Source of the DNA: Chimonanthus salicifolius
Lineage: Eukaryota > Streptophyta > Magnoliopsida > Laurales > Calycanthaceae
Length of the DNA stretch: 64,000 nt
NCBI GenBank assembly: GCA_013350335.1
Contig: CM023532.1
Location: 35,527,708-35,591,707, forward strand
Reading direction: 5' to 3'
The position numbers and the translations under genes were made by a program. The notes beneath the pieces were generated by a model. It was not told the origin of the DNA. It ran no database searches and was given only the letters and a program-made list of their open reading frames with translations. Shown here one piece after another: positions 1 to 13,217 of the stretch (position 1 is its first letter; each line of letters begins with the position of its first letter).

Positions 1-68
1 GCCGATAATGATATATCGGTCGACATATCATATCGGCCAATATATCGGCCGATACCGATTTTTAAACC
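1..68. mobile_element. Partial hAT-type MITE (CGGCCGATAT family)
   Basis: The window opens inside a run of overlapping CGGCCGATAT and ATATCGGCC palindromes and leaves it through a T-rich stretch ending near TTTTTAAACCC. This is the right-end pattern of the MITE family whose complete copies lie at 2508-2910, 20649-20922 and 30336-30523. The left end is outside the window, so no TSD can be tested. Confidence 0.5.
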
Positions 69-247
69 CTAGCTCTCGTCCACTTCAGACTATTCAAAGA
101 ATGATTTGATAGGTGGATATTACACCATCACCATCACCATCCATCAAATTTAGAGAGCACAATTTAAAATTAGATCAATCATAGAAGTCCTCGAAATTTT
201 GATATTATTTGGGCCGATATTTGCTAAATGGTAAGATAGCGACGAAA

Positions 248-412
248 TTGTCTAAGTCTTTTAGAAGACTCAACTAATCCTCAAAACAATGTATAACTCT
301 CTCTATTCATACACATTAAGTAAATCTATGGGAAGTGACCCTTTGAAGTACAATGAGAATAAATTCCACTTTTAAGATAAATTCCTAGCCATCACTGGAA
401 CCTCTTCGGAAT
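248..412 (-). mobile_element. SINE-like tRNA-derived repeat, family 1
   Basis: Read on the minus strand this contains GTGATGGCTAGGAAT (box A-like) followed by a TTCTCAT-type box B remnant. The tail TGTATNACTCTCTCTATTCATACACA (as seen on the plus strand) is shared with copies at 1605-1775, 22700-22870, 28125-28300 and 46760-46937. The spacing and shared ends suggest a tRNA-derived SINE family. The ends are approximate. Confidence 0.4.
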
Positions 413-587
413 AAAACCAAATACTTGATAGTAGAGATTTTTCTTTCTTTCTTCTTCCCCCTAAGAGGTCAGAGTTGACAATGGCTGAAATTTGTCAGAT
501 AATCCACAGCCAAGTCCAATAGGCCAATGAGAATTTGGGTAAAGATTCTAGCTTAGCAAGAAAGTAACGGTAACAAATACAAAGCAG

Positions 588-695
588 ATACTTTGACCGG
601 ATGCAATTCCAGTCTTCATGTTATGGATGAAAGATCAACGAATACTTTGACCGGATGCAATTCCAGTCTTCATGTTATGGATGAAAGATCAACGA
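588..695. repeat. Perfect 54-bp tandem duplication
   Basis: A 54-bp unit beginning ATACTTTGACCGG occurs at 588-641 and is repeated without change at 642-695. It lies in non-coding DNA and looks like a recent slippage or double-strand-break repair duplication. Confidence 0.95.
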
Positions 696-1604
696 GTCGA
701 GACCTCTTAGAGCACTTGACTAATCTTTTATTAAAATATATTTAGATTTTATTAAATATTGTGTTTCTCTGATTAGTGATTTCTTTATTTTAGCATTTTC
801 CTCTATTAGTTGATTTGCTTTCTTTATTTGTATTTCTCATTCTCTATAAATAAAATCAGAATTTCTCTTCGATTAAAGAAGAAAACTTCATTATTCTACA
901 TCTTTGAAGCATGTTCTACACATACCGAATAACACTATAGAAAGAGGCAGAGGTTCATCGTTGTTTTAATATATATATATATATAAGAAAGAAGCAGCAT
1001 TTCTTACCTTTCTGATTTAGGGGGGTAAGATCATAAGAGATTTTCCTATTTACATGATAATGATGACTCATCCAAATATCAGTAGTAGCAGAAGCAACAA
1101 TGTCTAATATATGGCTCATCCAATCTTACCAAGTTCACGCATTCCAGTCAAAGCAAGCTCCATTTTGCCCTAACAAAATCATTATTAATATGAGTTCAGC
1201 ACAACTTCTTTGATAATCATCAATGTAGGCGATCTTAAAGTATGTTAGGCCCATAAATGTATATGAGCTCAGCCCGATTCCTGCCTCGTCCAGTCTGGCC
1301 TGTTTATTTACTAAGTAGTCGGCTAACGGGCTATCAGATCCTGCAGGACTCAGACGGTCCATTTGGCCCATCGGACAGTCCAGTCCATTAATTCATTTTA
1401 ATAGTTTAAATTATAATAATTTATTTAGATCCTTGGGTAGAATAGATACACAAAGGCAATGCGTTAGGATATGTTAGTTTTGAATTATAATGTTAATTAG
1501 TTGTATTTATCTTAATTTAAACTAACTCTTCCAATTTTTTTCAAAACAAAATATTGAATCTAGGTTACATAATAGGATCTAAATTTCCTTTTTTTTGACA
1601 AAGA
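696..1604. other. Intergenic, no gene seen
   Basis: AT-rich DNA with a short TA microsatellite near 968-984. The open frames are short, lack recognisable domains and look random. I see no RNA gene or complete element. Confidence 0.6.
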
Positions 1605-1775
1605 TGTATAGGCCTCTTGAGCACTCAACTCATCTTCAAGGAATGTGTAAGCCTCTCTACACCCACACACCGAATAACCCTACGAAGAGCGATTATTTAG
1701 GATGGAGTGAGAATTGAACTCAAGAATCCCGCTTTCTCATGAAGATTCCTAACCATCACAAACCCCTTTTGAGTT
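1605..1775 (-). mobile_element. SINE-like tRNA-derived repeat, family 1
   Basis: On the minus strand GTTTGTGATGGTTAGGAATC (box A-like) is followed about 40 nt later by CTTGAGTTCAATTCTCAC (box B-like GGTTCRANTC). This is the best preserved copy of family 1 near the left edge. The promoter boxes are clear enough to call a SINE, but exact ends and a TSD were not found. Confidence 0.5.
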
Positions 1776-2507
1776 CAAAGGATCTAAATTCTATATTGAA
1801 TTGAAAAAAAAAAAATTAATCACAATGAAAATTTATGTTCAAACTTCTTTATCTAAGATTAAGTATTTGAAGTATCAAAAACCTTTTATTCAATGCAAAA
1901 GGGAAGAAAATCAATATTCATTATTGTGTTTAATGAACGAGATTATCCACCTAAAATCTCTTTAATATTCAAGTACATTCTAGATGAGGTTTAAAATAAG
2001 TATATTTATTATCAAATTTCACCTCCAGATTTTAGTCACTTTGTAGTATTTAAGAATGTGTTAGTATCATAAAAAAATCACATCAATTGAATTAACCAAG
2101 CCTCTATTTGCTTCTAAAATTCTTATCTTTAAATTATTATTTTAAATACGTTTATAATGTTATAAGATGTTGGGCTACAAAAACGCATTTAATAAAAAAT
2201 CTTGTGATATTAGTAAGAGACTTACTTAATCACATTAATAAAACATTATTTTTAAACAATGATTATCACTTTAAAATAAATTTTCAATAGCTAGACATTT
2301 TTATCATTACCTATAAAATGACTGATCTGAATAAAATTTGAAGAATCAAACTATATTTTAAGTCCTTCAAATTTTGATCAATTACATCAAATTCTTAAAC
2401 ATCTAAACTTTCATTGTCTTTACATGTCACATTGTGAAAAATAGCTTCATAATGATACCAAAATTTTAGTCTCGATACAACCCGAGTGCTGTTTTATAAC
2501 TTGGCGC

Positions 2508-2910
2508 CAGGAGATACATATATTGGCCGATACAAAACATATCGATTGATATGATTCAGATTTTAAGTCCATTATCATATCGGCCAGTACAGGCTTCATA
2601 TCGCCAAATCATATCGGTCCGATATCAACTGATATGATTAATATCGATATTTAAAAAATAAAAAAACAAAAAAACAAAACAGCGATAGACCCGGGTCAAT
2701 ATATCGGCCAATATCGATCCAATATCGGCCGATATTTACCTTTTCAATTTTTTTTAAAAAAACAATTTCTTTTTCGATTTTTATACATATTTTTAATTCA
2801 GAAAAAATAAAATAATAAAATAATACCGATATTTTTTTAAAAAAAAAAAAAACAGGAGAGAAACTTAAATATCGGCCAAATTATCGGCCATGCCGTTTTT
2901 TACACCCGTG
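2508..2910. mobile_element. hAT-type MITE with 8-bp TSD CTTGGCGC
   Basis: The element starts CAGGAGATACATA and ends TACACCCGTG. It is filled with CGGCCGATAT-type repeats and a long A/T tract. It is flanked on both sides by the perfect 8-bp repeat CTTGGCGC (2500-2507 and 2911-2918). CAG-type termini with an 8-bp duplication are the hallmark of hAT transposition. No coding capacity is present, so it is non-autonomous. Confidence 0.8.
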
Positions 2911-2918
2911 CTTGGCGC

Positions 2919-5900
2919 ACTCAAATTACGAGCATTCATTCATTTTAAACAGCCGCTGACACACAAGTGGAAGAATTCATCAACTGATTTCAATTAATAG
3001 AAGACATCGATTTCATATTTATTAAAATGGTTTTACGACCAAGTGTATAAACAGAAACGGCATAAAGAATTACATGTGAACCTACTTTTTAAATACTAGT
3101 ACAAGTCAGCTACTTTGAAAAACAGACCTGCTAAATGATACATATAAAGATACCCAACTACTCAGAAAACAAGCAAATGAAAATATATATCCAGACAGTC
3201 TACACCAAGATTAGTTGATCACGCCCCAATAACACATATCTTCAAAAAAAACCCAGGCTATATCAATCAATTAGTAGTCATAACATCCAATCCTTGTTTC
3301 AAGTTCCCCCACTTCATGAATAAATTGGAAGGATTATGTAACTAAATTTTGAAAATCTATCTTCCAAAATTATATAAGAAACATCAATAGAAATGTTGAA
3401 CTAGAGAAGTTAAAATCCTTTCAAAGAATCTGGCCAAAGCAAGGAAGAAACATGACGGAAAAGGGTGACGAGTATTATAGTCACCAAACTTGGTTGGACA
3501 TGGAACAGATTGATACCATTCAGTCCAAACTTGTCCCTGTCCCAGTTTACATACCAGAATGAAATATTTTGAGCTGTTCTTGCTAACGCGTTTCAAAAGC
3601 TCTGGAGCTTTTGATGTAGTTGTCAGATCTCTAACGATTACATGCACTTTCTTTGACTGGAACAGGACCAAGAACTACACCTAAATGGAACACAACCTAA
3701 GAATTAATCCACCAAAAAGATCTGGTAGTCAATTGAACTTATGTGAGATCCAATTTACAGGAGAATAGTGGAAAATGATGGCAGTCGCCCAACCTTACAA
3801 TCTTTACTACAAGCATTCTTCATCTTTGGTGCCAATGGAGGAGAGAGGGGATGGAGAGGGAGGGGGTACTGTATCTACAGTAGAAATTGGTTGGAGCTAT
3901 TGAATGAGATACTGGAGACTGGGCTGGGAGGTAAGAGTTGATTGGGATGACGGGAAGCCCAGGAAATCCTTTTGTCAATCATTTGTCACACAGTAGTGGA
4001 GAAGACAGATTTTCAAAATCAAATTGTTGAATGCCTTGAGGGCAGGAAAATTAACATGGCAAGAAGATCTCATTATAATAGGCCTCAATGGATAACTTTC
4101 CCCACAAGATAAAGAGCGTGCGTGCACATTAGTAGTTGGAAACACTAGATATCCTTGCTCACCATTTAGAAGAATATATGGATAGTTCGTTCTTTTTTTG
4201 AATGATCATAAGAATAGATATCATAATAGTAAACCATGAATCTATCATAACATCGAGTCCCACCAAGATATTCCCAGATTCGAAGACCCAACAGATCTAA
4301 TACAAAGAATTGAAGACGGGCTTGATGAGAGCTTGGATCGTAAGTGAAGATAGGTCCGCATTATTAGTACTTGGCATCATGAGTTCCAGAGCAGATAAAA
4401 GAAGCCTAATCCTCAGCTACTCTATCACCAAAGACCTCCACCAAATAACATAAGAAACTATTGTCAACAAAAACTCAAAACCAACCAAAACAGAATACTT
4501 TGCGTTCAAATCATCTCACAGAAAATCCTGATTTACACTTCAAAAGAATCTCGTTCCCCATTCATAACAAGCCAACCATGTTAGTGCCAGAAAACAGACA
4601 ACTTTCAACTTGCAATCCAGAAACCAACCCCCACCGTGTTTCTTAAATGAGATCCTTGCCATAAGCGTTAATTCCAAACAAGGTAACCCCAGGTAATGCA
4701 GATTTCAGACACATGATTTTCTCACCTCAGTCACAGGTACTCCATGTGGCAACACAGTTGGCTCTGGGAAACACATGCATTCATTCCAAAATCCAGACAA
4801 AGATGACACAAGCAGCAATTCTTGGACATGGATATTACAATGCTCCACCTAATGGTGCTTCTCTACATTGTGGTGCTGAATTGAATCAACAGTTATCACT
4901 TAGGCTTTTACTCCCAAAAAGAACAGCGCCCAAAGAAAACCAATGAAGATTAAGCTCAATTCGTTGTGCCATATTTTTCCAGAAATTACAATATCTCACA
5001 CAAAAAGAACCAACAAATAGCATGTTCAATAGTAAATCTTGAATTCCTTCCACGTTAAAAATAGCACAACATATTGAACATAAATAATTAGTACCAATAA
5101 GTGAAATTTTTTCATGTTTAAATAAGCACACATTTGCCTCATAGTTACTGAGCTCTCCCAAGCAACATAGACAACTTGAACGCCACTTGATATTGGAACA
5201 AAATCCTTGATCTCCATGAATATTCCATAAGAACTATATCTTTTGAATGATTACAAACTTCAGCTCCAGATCCCATGGAGGCGTGACACTCAATTGTCTC
5301 CACACAAGCCTGAAATTACAGCACCTGTCGGTCATTCTTTGACATCCCACAGGCTTAAAGGAATCATATACACATGGTTGTTAACTTTCCACATGCATCT
5401 ATGTCAAGTTCTCAACCAAGAGATGAACTTTGCAGTGCAAAGATTAACTTAATAACTAAGTACTGAATAATCCATCAACGCCACTAGCAAAAGAGAGTTT
5501 TGCCTACCAATCCAGCAATGCCACCTTCAGGACCCACATTGGAAGGGGGGACGTGCTACCGAAATTCTTGCTTGCTCAAAAAATTTATGCTACAGAACTC
5601 ACACTTACATCCAAATAATATGATTTGTTCTAACGGTACAACATCATATAGAAATCAATGAAGAAATCAAATGTTTCTTGCAACTCATTGAGATACTTTT
5701 GTTTCCATTTTGGACCAGCACTAGCTAATCAAGTGTCACTTTAATGCCACTGAAACCATTTTTCTTGAATGTATTATGGCTATAGTAGGCTGTTTCGCAC
5801 AACAGATGGATAATCCAGCAAGTTCAGCTGCACATCAAAGCATCCAGAAAATCTGGTGTGCCGCACATCATGTAAAATGCTTTTGCTCATGAGAACTCAA

Positions 5901-6437
5901 AAGGATACTTTGACCGTCAATGGGAGTTTGTTAGGAAAAGAAAAAAATATCCGTTCCGTACATACTGTACTAGTGCTACTTGTCTCAATTAAGTCCAAAC
6001 AAAAAACAAGGTCCCTTAAAGCAGAAAAGACTTGGCCAGGGGCAGAGGTGAGGATGACCTCCATGGCTCAGCTTACAGTCCATGTATTGAAAAACTCCAA
6101 ATCAGCCTTGCAGATATTTAGCTCAGACTATAAAAAAAGATGAACAAGTGCTTGATAATAAGCTCTCTTTCCAGTTCCATAGGCATCACTTTGATAAAGT
6201 CCAAACAACTCACAGCCTACATGCCTTCAATGGTGTAAAATCTGTGTCATGAAGACAAATCCATGTGACCAAAACCTTCTTGCTTGTCAACCAGACGTAG
6301 GAAAATCCTAATGCTACCTACTTGCAGAACAACCATCACAAACAAGAACAATATACAGGGCAATGATTGACATATGGGTTCTAATGCAGGTAAGAATATG
6401 AAAAGAACACAAAATCATAGTATGCATTTCACACACC
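2919..6437. other. Downstream flank of the RRM gene; exon-like fragments only
   Basis: No gene could be assembled here. The part next to 6438 must include the 3' UTR of the RNA-binding protein gene. Two minus-strand pieces look exon-like. One runs from about 5305 to 5154 after an ATTTCAG acceptor-like site. The other is near 3680-3555, ends in a GTATGT donor and is preceded by GGTGTAG. Their translations match no family I recognise. They could be alternatively spliced 3' UTR, decayed exons or chance. Confidence 0.35.
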
Positions 6438-9400
6438 TCAGTAGTATGATCTAGATCCGCTGCTGCCCAAGTATCCACTACTGCTCAACCTACGACCAGA
6501 ATATAGTGAAGAATAAGAGCTACCACCAACCTGCAATGCAGATATTAACAAAAATAACCGTCACCAAGAGAAGGCAATAATCTATATCTTTTAAATTGAA
6601 ATAAATTCCATAACCATATTCTATTGCAACACATGCACGTACATCAGCTCCACGTGACAAGTAATCACTGCCATAACCTGAAGAGTATACACCACCAATA
6701 TCATCACCACCTACTGAACCTGAACACCACAAGTCAATTAATACATATTTCATTTAGCAGTTGAAACCAGTTGGATATGTCCATAGGTAGCATCACACAT
6801 CTTCTCAATGGCATCAGTTATACAGGAAACCAACACTGTCATACCTCCATATCCCATGCCATGACGACTGCCATATAGCCCAGGAGACTCTTGTCCGGAG
6901 AAGGAACTGCTGCTACCACCATATCCGAGATGAGACCTCCCAAGTCTACCAACAAAGAACCACAGAGTAAGCAACCTCGAGACCAGTGCCCAAAATAATC
7001 ATTTAAAAGACTATCTATTAGTAAAATACCAAATACATAAAAAAACTACCTTTCTGAGTACACATCCCCATACTGAGAAGCGCTGCCACTATATCCATAG
7101 TCCAACCGAGCCCTTGACCCACGAACACCAGGATCAGCATATCGTGAAGGAGCATCATCCTACAAGAGTATGAGCAAACATAATCATGAAGCAGAAAAAA
7201 TATTTCCTTTATTTGAAATATAACCACACATGCATGCTAAAGACGGAAGGATGAAACTAACCAAAGCAGAGTATGGACGTTTTGACCCAGAAATTGATTC
7301 ATAATCATGACTCCGTCCTTCATGGTAACTTGAAGGCAGCCTCTCAAATCTTTGAGCATAGTCTTCATCTACATAGGCCCTCCTTGCACCAGTGCGAGAA
7401 CGTGGACCAATATCAGAGTAGCCAGATCCATGATAATCATAGTCATCATCCTTGTAGGATGGCCGTCTTTCTGCAACCATTCTAGAACCATAATCCAAAG
7501 CAGCTCTACCTCTAGGGGGAACGTCATCACGTCTGACATAGTCCCTCTTTGAACTGCTCTTGGGGTAAGGAGGAGCTGATTAAAAAGTGAAAATTGAATT
7601 AGATGAGGCTCAACAAATGGAATAGTCCAAAACCAAATATCATTGCCACTATAGAAGAAGCTGAACATAAACAAGTACCTTGTGGTCTCCGCTCATACGA
7701 TCTCTCATGGGGTGGTAAGTGCCTTACTCTCTCAGGTACTGCCATAACAGGGCGTCTATCCCTTCCTCCAATAGGCCTCCTGATTCCACGAGCAGACAAG
7801 GATGCCCCATAGCCTCCTATTCCACTTGGGGCCCTGGCGGGTAATCTCCGAGATGGTGCAAGTGCCCAAGACCCCCTCCCACCTCGCATAGACACTAGCC
7901 CAAATCTATGGTCTTCTCGGCCACCACGTTTCCCTCTACCTACCGTATGTGGGCGTGATAATCTAGCCCTAACTTTTACCTGAAAGATAAAAGTAACAAC
8001 TGCTAAGTCACTTTACAACTCCAATTATATATATAGGCACAGTCCAATAAATTCATGTGTAGTAAAAAAAAACACGACACCCATTTTTGGGACCAATGGC
8101 AGGTGTCCATGTTAGCTACATCACATGAACGCTATAACCTTTTTCAAAGCAACTTTACAAGTATTTTGTCATTTTGTATGATGTGGATTGGGTGTTAACT
8201 ACAGCCGAGTATAAATATACTCACACACTCATATCAAAACAGCGTACCTTCTTTTCTCCATCACCCAGTTCTTTATTGTTTATGGCTTCAGCACAAGCCA
8301 CAGCTGCATCATGGGTGTCAAAAGTGACAAACGCAAAATCCTTTCTCTTAGCTGTTGGCCTATTACGGGCAAGTTCAATCTTCTCTATCTCCCCAAACTT
8401 CTTGAGATGCATTTCGACGTTCTCCTCATCCCATGAAGCAGGCAAATAATCCACAAATACTGTTCTAACCTGATATAAATCCAAGGCAGTACACGGAAGT
8501 TCCTCAGAAACAAAAGATATGGTCTATGTTGTTTCCAAGAAAAGCAATAACAAGGTATCTTATGTAACCCAGTCCAAAAGATAAACGTGAAAAACAAGGA
8601 AACATTATCTAGAGAGAGCACTGAAAGGGAACCCAATTAGAGACCACATCATGGGGAACATATCATACGATCAATCCAAATATTTCGCAATCACTAACCC
8701 TTGGGACCCAAACAAACTCATCTTCCCCTTAAGCACCGTCCACACCCACATTCCCAAGACTTGAATTTCCAATCTATTAACTGTATCTGATCCTACTGAA
8801 AAATCAGGCATTCAACTGCTGGATCATGGACATGATAAAGGGATGAGGCCTAAATTTGCCCACCTGAATACACCTAATAACCAACCCATTTCTCATACCC
8901 AGTGATTAGCAAGCATGACTTTAGGTGAATGCGCAACTGTGCCTCTAAATAATTACCATATAAAAAAAAAAAAAAACAAACACCATTCTCCGCATTCTTT
9001 TAGCACAATAATAAAAAACTAATAAATCTAAGTTTCAAAGTTCAAATCCATCAACCTGACAATTCATGATCCACGCAAGAGGAAGCTAAAATCTGACGCA
9101 TACCTGTGCCATAACTTTTTCATCTGGCTCAATGAAAGACTCTGCAAATGAGACCTTTGCAGGCCTATCAACTCCAAACACAACATCCCTCTTCGACAAA
9201 CGCTTGAAAGCATTCATGGCATCTGAACGGGATGAGAACTCCAAGAAAGCAAATCCCCGATTCATCCCCTCATTGCTACCATCTTCAATCAAAGTCAAAT
9301 CCTCAATACTTTCAACTCCATAATGCTTCAACTTCTCTTTCAACTGAAAACATTTTGATGGCACAAAGTAAGGGCAAAAGAACTCTCAGTTACTAAGGAT

Positions 9401-11976
9401 AAGTCAAACAAATACCCATTTATGTATTGCAGCCTACTTACAGCTTCCATTGTCCAAGTTTTGCATATGTTGCCAAGAAATAGAGTGTCATTGTCTTGAC
9501 TTGGGTTACAACCACACTCTTTCCCATTGATCTGGAATGAAGGTTGTAGATTAAGTAAATGCAATATGCATAAGAGTTGCAGAAGAGTTTCAACATCAAT
9601 AAGAAATGAGTAACAATACCATACCACTGTCTTTTTAAGCTCTGAAACAGCTCGTTTTGCTTGTTCTACAGTTGCAAAACGTATGAATGCAAAACCCTTG
9701 TTTTTCTTCGTCTGGGGATTCATCATCAGTCTGACATCAACAATTTCACCGGCAGTGCTAAAAGCCTTTCTGAGATCTTCTTCAGTTGCATCCTTGTCCA
9801 AGCCTCCAACAAATACTTCAAACTCCTTCCTTTTACGTCGTTCCTTAACAAGTTCATGATGTTCTTCTTCCTCAGTAATATCTTCATGTTCCTCAACATT
9901 TTCGACATCCTCTTCACCCTCCTCACCCTCACCACCCATTTCCTCATCTACCATATCACCTTCCTCACCTGCATCACCCTCTTCCTCACCTTCATCTGCT
10001 TCTTGTCCATCTTCATGCTCAATTCTCCTCTCGTCATCCTCCACACCTGCCTCCTCTTCAGGTTCATATTCAGGATCATTGTCATCCAACTCCAACCGCT
10101 CATCTTTATCATCTGCATCAAAAGGCTCCTTGACACACTCTTCCTCTGTCACGAGAACAGGTAAAGAATACTCATTTGAACACCCTACCAATGGGAAAGA
10201 CATTTCATCCCAGTTGCAGGTGAAAGACCAAAAAGAATTCAAGTAACTTTAGCAGCAGATAAAGTTATAACCTTTTCACAACTAACATTACCCACTAAAG
10301 GCAATGAAACACATACTGATGCTGGTACTATACCAAAACACAGCCTCATGGTCTAATAGAAACCCTTTGTCAGTTCCCATGGAAACCCTTCATGGCTTAT
10401 TTCTGTGAGGCTCAAAATAGCTCCGGAATGAACGCTTCCAAATACATAATTGCAAACCATATCATACCAAAAAAGAACTAACCTAAAATTCTAAAGTGTT
10501 GGATGGTAAACAACAACATCCAAGGACAAAACACAGCAATAGAGCAAGAGTAAAGAAGAGAATCCATCTCTGAATGAAGATATATATGTTCAGAGCTATC
10601 TTCTTGTTCTTGATTCCAACAAACTCTAAACCAGGATCACAATTCATCCAAAAAAAATCCAAATCAAGATACATACAGTTGCATGCATATTGACATGCAC
10701 ATGTAAATTCATGAACGTGCGACATCCACCTGCAGAACATACCAATCATCCATCTAATAACACATGCTACACAAAAACCAGAGACGAGTGAGAAATCCAG
10801 TCAAAACATGAAAAATATTTCCCAGCTTTAAACCTTCCCAGATTAAGGATAGGGTAAAAAGCTTCCCAGAATAAGGATATGCTATGTATATGGGTGAGCA
10901 AGGTGATGGTCTGTGGCCAAGTCTCATTCAAGTTAGAAGAACAGAGTAATCTTCTTTCTACGTTGAGTGACTAGGATTCTTCTTATCTCAGTTTGCATTT
11001 GCAGCAGAAAGGGGGAAAAAAAAAAGAATTCTGAATAGTGCAGCTTGTTTTCCAAACTGCTAATCATGGAAGTAGTTCCATGTCCAAACGAGCAAATTAA
11101 ACTCAAGCAGCAAAATACACACTTTTCTGTACTTCTTTGAATAAGCAGAATTCTTCTTATCTCAGTATGCATTTGCGGCAGAAAGGAATAAAAGAGTCCT
11201 GCTTAGCTTGTTTTTCCAAGCTGCTAATCACATGGAAGTAGCTTCATGTCTAAACGAGTAAATCAAACTCAAGCAGCATGAAACACACATTTCTGTACCA
11301 TTAAAGCTCATAATTTCAACAATCCATCCAGCAAAAGAACCCATAAAAAATAAATGAAAATCAAACGGAGTGCAAAGACATGGAAAGTGCATAGATTGAT
11401 AAAGTGGGCTCAATACATGATGCACCATTCGATCGTAACCATCAAACAAAGATCAGAAAAACTATGCTTCAATCATCACCAGAGATACTAACAATTACAA
11501 CAATGACATGTCAATTGTCATAACGATAAACCACATAGCCTAGGCCCTGGATCTAGAAGAAGAGTCATGAGGCATTTCCAACGATCGTGTGATCCCAGTG
11601 ACCAAACGGTTGGGTTGCAAAATATGGCAGATAAACGCATGCATATTGGATATTTACCAAAAACAAAATTCCCCAAATTAAACGCCAAGAACGAAGAATA
11701 GATACTACCTTTAGCTAAAAGAGTTCCCTTTGCTTCAGATTTCGGTTCTGGCTCGGGCTCCGAGGGCTTCTCCTCGACTTTATCTTTCACAATCTCTTCC
11801 ACCTTCGTCTCTTCTATCTTAACCTCTTCCTTGACCTCGACGACAGGAACGGACGCCTCTTCGATCTTCTCTTCAGTGTTCTGCGGATGAACTTGAGATT
11901 TCTGAGCGGATTTTGGCGTTCTCGTAGGTGCTTTCCTCGTCGCGCCAGCTCCCTTCTTCGCCGATCGAGGAGGCAT
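6438..11976 (-). CDS. hnRNP-Q-like RNA-binding protein with three RRMs (11 exons)
   Basis: Eleven exons on the minus strand join in phase with GT-AG introns: 11976-11709, 10145-9625, 9531-9442, 9343-9104, 8469-8248, 7979-7679, 7575-7262, 7159-7050, 6945-6845, 6719-6643, 6530-6438. They give 2337 nt (778 aa). The order is a K/E-rich head (1-89), a very acidic stretch (about 90-190), a basic KERRKRKE patch, and RRM1 (about 198-275, RNP1 KGFAFIRF). RRM2 follows (about 279-365, RNP1 RGFAFLEF), then RRM3 (about 374-455, RNP1 KDFAFVTF), and finally an R/G- then S/Y/G-rich tail. This matches the plant hnRNP Q/R-like family (Arabidopsis At2g44710 type), which binds RNA in the nucleus. The start ATG has A at -3. 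Exon 2 could instead begin at 10184, also in frame. All three RRMs look intact. Confidence 0.92.
10973..11298. repeat. Imperfect tandem duplication inside intron 1 of the RRM gene
   Basis: A unit of about 155-175 bp beginning GATTCTTCTTATCTCAG and ending with TTTCTGTAC occurs at about 10973-11132 and again at about 11147-11298. Substitutions and small indels separate the two. It lies in the large first intron and has no coding content. Confidence 0.8.
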
Positions 11977-12200
11977 TGCTGGAGAAATTCGAAAATGGGA
12001 AGATCGAAACGGTGCAGAGTAAAAGAGGAATACCGTAATAACCCTAGAAAACCTTGTACGAACTCAGACGGGGAAAGAAACCCTAAAATAGATACGAAAG
12101 AAAAGCCTGATCGCAGGACTCGTGAATACAAAGGTCAGTCCCTGGTTCGTTCAATTAATAGAAGGTTTCGAGCACTCGACCGAGTATTTTAAGCTTCGCT
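11977..12200 (-). promoter_or_regulatory. 5' leader/promoter of the RRM gene with telo-boxes
   Basis: The stretch upstream of the ATG holds AAACCCTAA at 12078-12086 and AACCCTAG at 12040-12047. These are telo-box motifs, established in plants as leader or promoter elements of translation- and RNA-related housekeeping genes. Their position within about 110 bp of the start codon suits an RNA-binding protein gene. The transcription start cannot be fixed from sequence alone. Confidence 0.6.
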
Positions 12201-12483
12201 CGGCCGCAATCTTTGCTTTGCATGCCGCACGCACAGCAAAGTGGCATTCACCAGATTGTTACACGTGTCTTCAAAATCATATGATCTCTCACGTCCTCAA
12301 GGAAACGGAAGGAAAACTAACGGCAGATGGGCAGAAAGGGGAGAAGATCCGCGTTAAAAAGTCGGTAGATAATTATGCACTCACTTTCTGCCATTGAAAT
12401 GGGTGTAGGCGTCTTAGAATAAAGGTATTAGATTCATCCGATTCATCTGTTGGGATTTTATGCTTGATATTCCACATTTTTAT

Positions 12484-12541
12484 ATGTTAATTAAAATAAT
12501 AAAAGATAATAGATGTTAACTAAAATAATAAAAGATAATAG
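12484..12541. repeat. 29-bp tandem repeat, two units
   Basis: The 29-bp unit ATGTTAAYTAAAATAATAAA(A) occurs twice head to tail with one substitution, in AT-rich intergenic DNA. Confidence 0.8.
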
Positions 12542-13217
12542 ACAATTTGAGAAAGAAATCTATAAAAATCATTGCACTTTCTCTACCGTCGAGTTCATGT
12601 GATTTAAAAATTATCTCCATCGTGTTGGATGTCAGATACTTCTTTTAAATATTTTTTCTAAGACTTTATTTTTGTAAAAATGTAAAATTCAACTAATGGT
12701 CAAAATATTTTGATTTTATTTTTTTCTCAGCCAAAGGAATTTTGTCTGAAATAATTCTTAACTCTAACTGGTCGAAATTTGTAAATTTCTCCTCTATCTT
12801 ATATTCAAATTTTGATCAAGCATGAATAATATATAAATATTGATAATATTATAATTTTTTTTAAAAGACTCACATTTTCAGCAAATGTAATTTCAGATTT
12901 TAAAAAAATGTTAGTGTTCTAAATATGACCAATATTCATATTTCAACTTATACACGGATAAAATATGTTATTAAGGGTTAAAATGAAGAAAAAAATTATT
13001 AGTTTTTTTTTTTCCATCTATTTTAACTGTGTTGCCCATGACTATGAGAACACGTGTCACAAATCAGTGAAAGCCATTTTTTTTTCAGTGCGGCATACAC
13101 AACACTGAATCCCAACTCAATTTGGTTTATAAGTTGATCATACTTCATATGTTAAAGTGTTAAACTAAGATTTTATTTATTTAAACTTTTTTTTTCCAGA
13201 ATGGCCAGTGTCAACTA
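12542..13217. other. AT-rich intergenic, no gene seen
   Basis: This stretch contains only short random open frames and poly-T tracts. No element boundaries were recognised. Confidence 0.6.

Noticed and set aside
9661..10164. 167-codon plus-strand open frame
   Set aside because: It is the antisense shadow of the acidic repeat-rich exon 2 of the RRM gene.
11814..12192. Arg/Ser-rich frames on both strands around the RRM gene start
   Set aside because: Alternative-frame readings of exon 1 and the leader of the RRM gene; exon 1 in the correct frame joins in phase to exon 2.
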